DNA from: Chersky-822 sp035553055
GTDB taxonomy: Bacteria; Actinomycetota; Actinomycetes; Streptosporangiales; Streptosporangiaceae
Length of the DNA: 14,790 nucleotides
Reading direction: 5' to 3'
NCBI GenBank assembly: GCA_035553055.1
Contig: DATNEK010000013.1
Location: forward strand, 1-14,790
The notes beneath the pieces are model-generated. The model was given only the letters and a program-made list of their open reading frames with translations, was not told the origin of the DNA and searched no databases. Shown here piece after piece: positions 1-5,393 of this stretch (position 1 is the stretch's first letter; the number at the start of each line of letters is the position of its first letter). A program made the position numbers and the translations under genes.

Positions 1-202
1 TGGCCAGGGGATAGTCGAGATGAGCGCCAGGCCACGGCTTGCCGAGCGCGGTGTCCACCGATTTGATGGTGGAGTACATCGCGAACAACGCCGCGAAGAA
101 CATCAGCTCGGATGACAACCATACGATCGTCCCGACGCTGACCAGGTTGGGCCTGCTCGCGGGGGTGCGCGGAACCACGCGAGCCTCTTGTGCTGTCGTC
201 AC
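1..202 (-). CDS. ctaE: Cytochrome c oxidase subunit III, N-terminal part (cut by window edge)
   Basis: The first 67 codons are present, running off the window at base 1. Subunit III is an integral membrane part of the aa3-type cytochrome c oxidase, next to the catalytic subunit I in the cytoplasmic membrane. The translation contains a first membrane segment (about residues 22-44) with the family-typical WLSSELMFFAALFAMY, followed by a loop rich in Gly/Pro. The GTG at 202-200 is chosen because the ATG just upstream runs into a stop at once. No Shine-Dalgarno is visible; an AATAAT hexamer lies six bases upstream, suggesting a leaderless or nearly leaderless mRNA. It is divergent from the receiver-like gene at 269. 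Confidence 0.9.
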   Translation of the reverse strand, partial: MTTAQEARVVPRTPASRPNLVSVGTIVWLSSELMFFAALFAMYSTIKSVDTALGKPWPGAHLDYPLA

Positions 203-268
203 GCGCCCATTATTACGACACTCGGTAGGGGAACGCGCCGCGACCCCCTAGGTCGGTAGCATCCAGTT
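203..268. promoter_or_regulatory. Divergent promoter region of ctaE and the receiver-like gene
   Basis: On plus, TAGCAT (257-262) stands exactly six bases before the ATG at 269. On minus, AATAAT (209-214 read in reverse) stands exactly six bases before the GTG at 202. With the last base of a -10 box at -7, both transcripts would begin at the first base of the start codon. No Shine-Dalgarno precedes either start. I see no convincing -35 box for either side. Inference from spacing; start sites not known. Confidence 0.55.
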
Positions 269-670
269 ATGAAAGTTGTCGTGTATAGCCATGACGCGGA
301 CACCCGCGCGCGGGTCAGGCTGGCCATCGGCCGTCGTCCCGCACCCGATGTGCCAGAGGTTGAGCTGATCGAAGTTGCCACTCACCCGGCGCTTATAAGA
401 CTGCTCGATGCTGGCGGAGCCGACGTCATGGTGCTTGACGGCGAGGCGCAGCCGTCGGGGGGCATGGGGGTTTGCCGCCAGGCCAAGGACGAGGTATACG
501 ACTGCCCGCCCGTGCTCTTGATCATCGGCCGTCCAGACGACGGGTGGCTCGCCACCTGGTCCCGTGCTGACGCGGTGGTCAGCCACCCCATCGATCCCGC
601 CGCACTGGCGCAGGCGCTGGCCGGCCTGATGCGGACCAGGGCAGGCGCCGACACAGCAGCGCCGGCCTGA
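269..670 (+). CDS. Orphan receiver-like (degenerate response regulator) protein
   Basis: A 133-residue single-domain protein with a CheY-like layout: strand KVVVYS with acidic residues after it, a strand ending in VMVLDG with a possible phospho-acceptor Asp57, then VLLIIG and VVSHP. It departs from the canonical active site: the Thr/Ser after strand 4 is Gly (IIGRPD) and the conserved Lys-Pro pair is His106-Pro107. It may therefore be a pseudo-receiver that works as a protein-interaction module rather than a phospho-switch. There is no output domain and no histidine kinase nearby. The C-terminal 12 residues are Ala/Thr-rich. trpD starts 34 bases downstream on the same strand, so the two may be co-transcribed. 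Fold assignment is by pattern only; partner and role unknown. Confidence 0.7.
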   Translation: MKVVVYSHDADTRARVRLAIGRRPAPDVPEVELIEVATHPALIRLLDAGGADVMVLDGEAQPSGGMGVCRQAKDEVYDCPPVLLIIGRPDDGWLATWSRADAVVSHPIDPAALAQALAGLMRTRAGADTAAPA

Positions 671-704
671 GAGCCAAATTTCTCCACACCCCCGAGGACT
701 TGTG

Positions 705-1760
705 ATGGAAGAGACCCCGTCGTGGCCAGCATTGATCGGGCAGCTGGTGAAGGGCGAATCGCTGCCAGCGTCGGCTGCGGCCTGGGCGATGAACGAGATC
801 ATGGAGGGGGCCGCCAGCTCTGCTCAGATCGCCGGCTTCGGCATCGCCATGCGGATGAAGGGCGAGACCCCGGCCGAGGTCGACGGCATGGCGAGCGCGA
901 TGCTGGCTCATGCCGCCCCGCTGAGCATTCCCGGTCGCCTGGTCGACCTGGTCGGAACCGGCGGTGACCGGGCAAGGACCGTGAACATCTCGACGATGGC
1001 CACGATCGTGGCTGGGGCGGCGGGCGTCAGGATGGTCAAGCACGGCAACCGGGCCGCTTCATCCGCCTGCGGCACAGCCGACGTGCTCGAGGCGCTCGGC
1101 GTGGTCATTGACTTGCCGCCCGCTGCCACCGAGAAGCTGGCGCAAGAGACCGGTGTGGTGTTCTTGTTCGCTCCGCTCTATCACCCGGCGCTGCGGCACA
1201 CCGCCGTTCCTCGGCGTGAGCTTGGCGTGCCAACGGTGTTCAACTTCCTCGGGCCAGTCGCCAACCCGGCGAGGCCGCAGGCGCAGGCGGTCGGCGTAGC
1301 CGACGCGCGGATGGGCCCGGTGCTCGCCGGAGTGCTGGCCGGCCGGGGGTGCTCAGCGCTCGTGTTCCACGGCGACGACGGTCTCGACGAGCTGACGACC
1401 ACCGGGCCGTCGGCGGTATGGATGGTGCGGGACGGCGAGGTCACCAAGACCAGATTCGATCCCGCCGACATAGGGATAGCGCATTGTCAGCCCGCCGACC
1501 TGCGCGGGGGAGATCCCGCGCACAACGCCGGCGTGGCCCGCTCGGTGCTCGCGGGCGAGCGCGGGCCGGTGCGGGAAACCGTGTTGCTGAACGCCGCGGC
1601 GGCGCTGGTCACCGACGCGGGGGTACCCGGGCCCGCCGAACTGCCTGAAGCCCTGGCGGACGGCTACGCCAAGGCGGCGAGCGCGATCGACACTGGCGCG
1701 GCTGCAGCCCTGCTCGACCGCTGGATCCGGGTGAGCCAGCGGCTCCGCCCTGACGCTTAG
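705..1760 (+). CDS. trpD: Anthranilate phosphoribosyltransferase
   Basis: TrpD transfers the phosphoribosyl group of PRPP to anthranilate, the second step of tryptophan synthesis, in the cytoplasm. The 351-residue product has the family marks in order: the helical N-terminal domain (about 1-72), the PRPP loop GTGGD (84-88), NIST (94-97), KHGNRAASSACGTADVLEALG (112-132), and GDDGLDE with the acidic pair that binds Mg2+. Length is normal. GTG (702) and ATG (705) are adjacent; ATG is preferred because GAGGA (694-698) lies six bases before it. It follows the receiver-like gene by 34 bases. No other trp genes are in the window, so it is a detached trp gene, as is common in actinobacteria. Its stop overlaps the stop of the convergent RAM-domain gene. 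Confidence 0.96.
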   Translation: MEETPSWPALIGQLVKGESLPASAAAWAMNEIMEGAASSAQIAGFGIAMRMKGETPAEVDGMASAMLAHAAPLSIPGRLVDLVGTGGDRARTVNISTMATIVAGAAGVRMVKHGNRAASSACGTADVLEALGVVIDLPPAATEKLAQETGVVFLFAPLYHPALRHTAVPRRELGVPTVFNFLGPVANPARPQAQAVGVADARMGPVLAGVLAGRGCSALVFHGDDGLDELTTTGPSAVWMVRDGEVTKTRFDPADIGIAHCQPADLRGGDPAHNAGVARSVLAGERGPVRETVLLNAAAALVTDAGVPGPAELPEALADGYAKAASAIDTGAAAALLDRWIRVSQRLRPDA

Positions 1761-2044
1761 GACTGCTCGGGGTAGCCGATCGAGAACGCGGCGTCGAGGT
1801 CGTGCCGTGAGTAGGTGCGGAACGCGATGTGCGTCTCTGTGTGGGTCACCCCTGACACCCGGTTCAAGGTGCCGGGTATCACGTCGCCGAGCTGGTCGTG
1901 GCTGCGCACCCGCACCATCGCGACCAGGTCGAATTCGCCGGTCACCGAGTAGACCTCGCTGACCTCGCTGATCTGGGCGATAGTCTCCGCCGTCTCTGGG
2001 ATGCGCGTGACATCGGCCTTGATCAGAACAATCGCTGTGACCAT
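1757..2044 (-). CDS. Stand-alone RAM-domain (Lrp/AsnC ligand-binding) protein
   Basis: The 95-residue product matches the C-terminal regulation-of-amino-acid-metabolism domain of Lrp/AsnC regulators (VTAIVLIKAD, the SEVYSVTGEFDLVAMVRV core, the FRTYS strand) but has no helix-turn-helix. Such small RAM proteins form ring-like oligomers and bind amino acids; by themselves they should not bind DNA. Here it may act as an amino-acid sensor or partner of a full-length Lrp protein, which is inference. The ATG is fixed by a strong AGGAGG (2050-2055) five bases upstream. It lies 28 bases after the exonuclease gene on the same strand, so probably in one operon. Its TAA overlaps the trpD TAG by 4 bases, tail to tail, with no room for a terminator between them. 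Confidence 0.88.
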   Translation of the reverse strand: MVTAIVLIKADVTRIPETAETIAQISEVSEVYSVTGEFDLVAMVRVRSHDQLGDVIPGTLNRVSGVTHTETHIAFRTYSRHDLDAAFSIGYPEQS

Positions 2045-2072
2045 CGCCGCCTCCTGTATCGCTGGAGCGGTG

Positions 2073-2822
2073 TTATCCCACTCGCCGCCCGCCGACTGCG
2101 GCGTAATCGTAGCGGACCGCTAGCGATAGCAGGCCGCCGAGCACGCCGGCCGTCGCCCTGGCGTCGTCAAGCGCCCGGTGGCAGGGGTCACTTCCCGTGC
2201 CGAAATAGCCCGCGAGCGTGGTCAGCTTGTGATCGGGCACGGCACCGGGAACGAGCAGCAGGCGCGCGAGCACGGCGGTGTCGATGACCGCGCACGGGGG
2301 CCACTCGATGCCGCTGTCGGCACAGGCCGCCGTCAGGAAGCCGAGGTCGAATGGCGCGTTGTGCGCAACTATGACGCTGTCCCGCGCGAAGTCGATAAAC
2401 CGCGGCAGCACCTCGCCAATCGATGGCGCGCCCGCGACCATGTCGTCGGTGATGCCAGTGAGCGCCGTGATGTCGGGCGGTATTGGCGCGCCGGGGTTGA
2501 CAAGCTCGGTGAACTCCCTGATCGGCTGGTCACTAGCCAGCCTGACCGCACCGATCTCGGTGATGCTCGCCGAGTCCGCCAGCCAGCCGGTCGTCTCCAC
2601 ATCCACGATCACCAGATCGGCGCCGGTCAGCAGTCCGGTCGGCAGCCGCTCGATGGCCGCGCGACCGCCTGGGAACCCGCGGCCGCCTGGCCTGGCTCGA
2701 TTACCTGATGTGAGCCGGCGACGGGCCAGGCCAAGCCGAATCCGGCCAGAGCGGCGTGTCTTCCACAAACCAGACACCGATCGGCGCATCGCAGGCCGGG
2801 GGAGCCTCAGGTGGATCGTCAC
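2073..2822 (-). CDS. DEDDh-family 3'-5' exonuclease (DnaQ/epsilon-like)
   Basis: The 249-residue protein carries the DnaQ exonuclease fold. Exo I is VIVDVETTG (Asp74, Glu76), Exo II is AHNAPFDLGFL (Asp159), and Exo III is HRALDD (His215, Asp220), so all DEDDh metal ligands and the catalytic His are present. It should remove nucleotides from 3' ends during repair or proofreading. The first ~60 residues are Arg-rich, poorly structured and outside the domain. The mycobacterial gene at the matching place (Rv2191, from memory) has a UvrC-like part fused to the exonuclease; that part is absent here. The GTG start at 2822 lacks a Shine-Dalgarno but has TAGCGT six bases upstream; a later start cannot be excluded. 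It is divergent from the NlpC/P60 gene. Confidence 0.85.
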   Translation of the reverse strand: MTIHLRLPRPAMRRSVSGLWKTRRSGRIRLGLARRRLTSGNRARPGGRGFPGGRAAIERLPTGLLTGADLVIVDVETTGWLADSASITEIGAVRLASDQPIREFTELVNPGAPIPPDITALTGITDDMVAGAPSIGEVLPRFIDFARDSVIVAHNAPFDLGFLTAACADSGIEWPPCAVIDTAVLARLLLVPGAVPDHKLTTLAGYFGTGSDPCHRALDDARATAGVLGGLLSLAVRYDYAAVGGRRVG

Positions 2823-2828
2823 AATGTC

Positions 2829-2834
2829 ACGCTA
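2829..2834 (-). promoter_or_regulatory. -10 box TAGCGT for a leaderless exonuclease mRNA
   Basis: Read on minus, TAGCGT is followed by exactly six bases and then the GTG at 2822. This is the leaderless geometry seen at several other genes here, and it is the main support for using this far-upstream start. No clear -35 box. Confidence 0.5.
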
Positions 2835-2918
2835 CGGCCAGGCACTGACATCAGCGGCCCGCCACGCGGACTTAGGGGTCGGGGCGACATATGGATGATG
2901 CGAGAGTTCGCGAAGTGG

Positions 2919-2948
2919 TTGAATGTGTAGCCCGAGCTTTACTACTGT
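2919..2948 (+). promoter_or_regulatory. Candidate sigma70-type promoter of the NlpC/P60 gene
   Basis: TTGAAT (2919-2924) and TACTGT (2943-2948) are 18 bases apart, a normal spacing for a housekeeping actinobacterial promoter. Transcription would begin near 2955, leaving a leader of about 40 bases to the TTG start or 100 to the GTG start, with two small hairpins in it. Confidence 0.45.
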
Positions 2949-2955
2949 CGGGGAT

Positions 2956-2990
2956 CGAGCCGATCGCTCGGCAGCCGCTCCGATAGCGGC
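2956..2990 (+). other. Two consecutive small hairpins in the NlpC/P60 leader
   Basis: CGAGC (2956-2960) pairs with GCTCG (2966-2970) around a 5-base loop, and GCCGCT (2974-2979) pairs with AGCGGC (2985-2990) around a 5-base loop. The second ends five bases before the TTG start and could affect initiation. I see no match to the c-di-AMP (ydaO) riboswitch that precedes some actinobacterial cell-wall hydrolase genes. Confidence 0.4.
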
Positions 2991-2995
2991 GGTGA

Positions 2996-4108
2996 TTGGC
3001 CACTACCGAGTTCACCGACGCAGCCAAGTTTGCGCGGGAGAAGGAGCGTGTCTGGCGCGTGCATAGCTCGCTGTCAGTTCACAAGGTCATCACCCGCGGC
3101 TGGGTGGTAATTGCCAGCCTCGTTAGCGCGGTGGCGCTGCTCAGCATCTCTGGTGCTGCCGCCACCGCCGTTCCCCAGCCCACAGTGGCCGAGGTCGAGC
3201 ACCAGCTCTCTGTGATCAATAACAAGGCCGCCAGGCTGGGCCAGGCCTACGACGAGGTGCTGCAGCAGCTCTCGCTGGCCAACCAGCGGCTGAGCTTGCT
3301 CAACAAGGAAACCAAGCGGTACCGCAAGACTTTCGACGTGATGCGCGAGCAGATCGACAGGATCGCCGCCGTCGCCTACGAGCAAGGCGACATCAACACG
3401 CCGATCGCCCTGCTGGCCACGAGGACGCCGCAGCAGGTGCTCGACGAGTCCTCGATTCTGAGCGAGCTGTCGGCCGTGGACAGCGCGCAGATCTCCCAGT
3501 ACCTCGCGGCAAGCCGACAGCTGCTGAGCGCGCAGCAGGCGGCGGGCCGTACGCGGGCGGGCATCCTTGTGATCAAGCACTCGCTCGGCAAGCGGCTCAA
3601 GAAACTGAACACGCTCAAGAACACCGAGCTTGCTTTGCTGGCCGAGCTGAGCCCGGTGCAGAAGACCGGCTCTGCCCCAGGCAGCGGCTCAGGCGGGAAG
3701 AAGCCATACAAAGGCCCGACGGGCACACAAGCCGATAAGGCTGTCGGCTTCGCCTATAACGCGCTCGGCTGCCCTTATGTCTTCGGCGCTATCGGCCCGT
3801 GCAACGATGGCTATGACTGCTCAGGCCTGATGATGTCGGCCTGGAACTCGGCCGGCATCTCGATCCCGAGGGTGAGCTACGACCAGATGGCCGATCTGCC
3901 TCCGGTCTCGCTGCACACCTCGTCAGGCGCGTTCACCACGGCGAACCTCGAGCCTGGCGACATACTCGGCTTCGCCGGGAACTCGCACGTCGGGATGTAT
4001 GTCGGCGGCGGCGAGCTCATTGACGCGCCGGTACCAGGCGCGGTCGTGGAAAAAGTCGCGCTCGCGGGATGGTACCTGCAAGAACTCGACGGTGCTGTGC
4101 GGCCATAA
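2996..4108 (+). CDS. Secreted NlpC/P60 peptidoglycan endopeptidase (RipC/Rv2190c-like)
   Basis: Probably an exported cysteine peptidase that cuts peptide stems of peptidoglycan. In order: a basic N-region and hydrophobic segment (about residues 31-58, likely signal peptide, possible cleavage near ATA-VPQP), two coiled-coil stretches (about 64-127 and 160-215) typical of regulated RipA/RipC-type hydrolases, a Gly/Ser/Lys linker (225-240), and the NlpC/P60 domain (about 245-365). Catalytic Cys275 lies in YDCSG and His331 in SHVGMYVG; the third polar position would be Asp343 (LIDAP). The start is uncertain: TTG 2996 has no Shine-Dalgarno, while in-frame GTG 3059 follows AAGGAG (3041-3046) at a rather long 12 bases; both keep the signal peptide. 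The mannosyltransferase starts 53 bases after the stop, so a joint transcript is possible. Confidence 0.88.
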   Translation: MATTEFTDAAKFAREKERVWRVHSSLSVHKVITRGWVVIASLVSAVALLSISGAAATAVPQPTVAEVEHQLSVINNKAARLGQAYDEVLQQLSLANQRLSLLNKETKRYRKTFDVMREQIDRIAAVAYEQGDINTPIALLATRTPQQVLDESSILSELSAVDSAQISQYLAASRQLLSAQQAAGRTRAGILVIKHSLGKRLKKLNTLKNTELALLAELSPVQKTGSAPGSGSGGKKPYKGPTGTQADKAVGFAYNALGCPYVFGAIGPCNDGYDCSGLMMSAWNSAGISIPRVSYDQMADLPPVSLHTSSGAFTTANLEPGDILGFAGNSHVGMYVGGGELIDAPVPGAVVEKVALAGWYLQELDGAVRP

Positions 4109-4161
4109 CGATCGCGCCAGGGCAGCGTACTTGGGTGACGGTGGGTAAGGTATCTGGCGGC

Positions 4162-5382
4162 ATGCCTAAGGTCTTGATCGTCACGAACGACTTCCCGCCG
4201 CGAAGCGGCGGCATCCAAGCCTTCGTGCACGCGCTGGCGACCGGAATGCCCGCCGGCGGTGTCGTCGTCTACGCGCCCGCCTGGCCTGGGGCGGCCGAGT
4301 TCGACGAGAAGCAGCCGTTCCCCGTGGTGCGGCACCGGTCATCGCTGATGCTGCCGCTCCCAGGGGTGGCCAGGCGCGCCAGGGAGATCCTGATCGAGCA
4401 TGGCTGCGACACCGTCCTGTTCGGCGCCGCCGCGCCGCTTGGGCTGCTCGCGCCGGCCTTGCGCCGCGCTGGCGCCACCAAGATCGTCGCGGTGACCCAC
4501 GGGCACGAGGCGGGCTGGGCCGCGTTGCCCGGCGCGCGCCATTTTCTGCGAAAAATAGGCGATTACGCTGATGTCGTGACATATCTCGGTGACTACACCA
4601 GGATCAGGCTCGCACGCGCGATGTCACGACCGGCCGCCGCGAGTATGGTCAGGCTGGCGCCCGGTGTGGACAACACGGTGTTCAGGCCGGGTGCCGGAGG
4701 CGCGGCGATCAGGGAGCGGCTCGGCATTTCCGAGCGGGCTGGGGTCGTACTCTGCGTGTCAAGGCTGGTGCCGCGCAAGGGCCAGGACACCTTGATCCGG
4801 GCCTGGCCGCGGGTGCTCGCCGCGATGGGCGACCACGGTGCGGTCGGCGGACTCTCGTCCGCCGACCGCACCGTCGATGCTGGCAAACACGGTGCTGGCA
4901 AACACAGCGCGCAGCCGAGCCCGGTGCTGCTGATAGTGGGGGATGGCCCGTACCGGCGCAAGCTGCGGAAACTGGCGGAGCGGCTGGACGTCACCAACTC
5001 GGTGATCTTCACTGGATCGGTAGCGTGGGATGACCTGCCCGCGTACTACGACGCTGGCAGCGTCTTCGCGATGCCGTGCCGCACCAGGCGAGCCGGCCTC
5101 GACGTCGAAGGGCTCGGCATCGTCTACCTGGAAGCCTCGGCCACCGGCCTGCCGGTAATCGGCGGGGACTCGGGTGGTGCGCCTGACGCGATCCTGCCTG
5201 GCGAGACCGGCTACGTCGTCGCCGGGGGAGACGTGGCGGAGTTGTCGCAGCGGCTGATCAGCCTGCTCGCCGACTCCCGCGGCGCGGCCACGATGGGCGA
5301 CAAGGGCCTGGCCTGGGTAGACCAGGAGTGGCGCTGGGACCTGGTGTCGCGGCGGCTTGACGAGATCCTGTCGTCCCGCTAG
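4162..5382 (+). CDS. pimB: GT4 mannosyltransferase, PimB'-like (phosphatidylinositol mannoside synthesis)
   Basis: A 406-residue GT-B glycosyltransferase. The N-terminal acceptor domain starts MPKVLIVTNDFPPRSGGIQ with the glycine loop. The GDP-mannose domain has SRLVPRKGQD (Arg201, Lys206), VGDGPYR and the E-x7-E motif EGLGIVYLEA (Glu317, Glu324). FAMPCRTRR then LDVEGLG is close to what I recall of PimB', which adds the second mannose to PIM1 at the membrane. The neighbours (NlpC/P60 before, fadD15 after) match mycobacterial pimB'. The start is ATG 4162, since upstream codons do not resemble the family; TAAGGT (4146-4151) lies just upstream and there is no good Shine-Dalgarno. Odd: residues ~224-253 are a low-complexity insertion absent from relatives I recall, encoded by a large hairpin. 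The exact acceptor is inferred. Confidence 0.85.
   Translation: MPKVLIVTNDFPPRSGGIQAFVHALATGMPAGGVVVYAPAWPGAAEFDEKQPFPVVRHRSSLMLPLPGVARRAREILIEHGCDTVLFGAAAPLGLLAPALRRAGATKIVAVTHGHEAGWAALPGARHFLRKIGDYADVVTYLGDYTRIRLARAMSRPAAASMVRLAPGVDNTVFRPGAGGAAIRERLGISERAGVVLCVSRLVPRKGQDTLIRAWPRVLAAMGDHGAVGGLSSADRTVDAGKHGAGKHSAQPSPVLLIVGDGPYRRKLRKLAERLDVTNSVIFTGSVAWDDLPAYYDAGSVFAMPCRTRRAGLDVEGLGIVYLEASATGLPVIGGDSGGAPDAILPGETGYVVAGGDVAELSQRLISLLADSRGAATMGDKGLAWVDQEWRWDLVSRRLDEILSSR
4831..4920 (+). repeat. In-frame insertion with perfect 18-bp hairpin and 15-bp tandem repeat inside pimB
   Basis: Left arm 4835-4852 and right arm 4857-4874 are perfect reverse complements (18 bp, loop TCTC). Right after it, a 15-bp unit (4876-4890 and 4891-4905) repeats with one difference in 15, encoding DAGKH-GAGKH. 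Together they encode about 30 residues of Gly/Ala/Ser/His-rich sequence between the first helix after RKGQD and the LLIVGDGP strand, where PimB' relatives I recall have only a short turn. The reading frame stays open throughout. Confidence 0.8.
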
Positions 5383-5393
5383 CGGTCGCTAGC
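5378..5393. terminator. 16-nt dyad between convergent pimB and fadD15, carrying both stop codons
   Basis: GCTAGC (5378-5383) and GCTAGC (5388-5393) form a 6-bp stem with loop GGTC. The TAG of pimB (5380-5382) is in the left arm and the TAG of fadD15 (5389-5391, minus) in the right arm. There is no U-tract on either side, so intrinsic termination would be weak; it may still act as a bidirectional 3' end or transcript stabiliser. Confidence 0.4.

Noticed and set aside
1757..2044. Full Lrp/AsnC transcription factor
   Set aside because: No helix-turn-helix is encoded upstream in frame; the strong Shine-Dalgarno fixes the start at the RAM domain.
2891..2986. 31-codon upstream ORF before the NlpC/P60 gene
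   Set aside because: Poor third-position GC, a TTA codon, no clear Shine-Dalgarno, and the likely promoter lies inside it.
2823..2995. c-di-AMP (ydaO) riboswitch upstream of the cell-wall hydrolase
   Set aside because: The location is plausible, but I cannot see the conserved core elements; only small hairpins are present.
4069..4161. Upstream extension of the mannosyltransferase start
   Set aside because: It would overlap the end of the NlpC/P60 gene and adds 31 residues unlike the family; homology starts at MPKVLIVTND.
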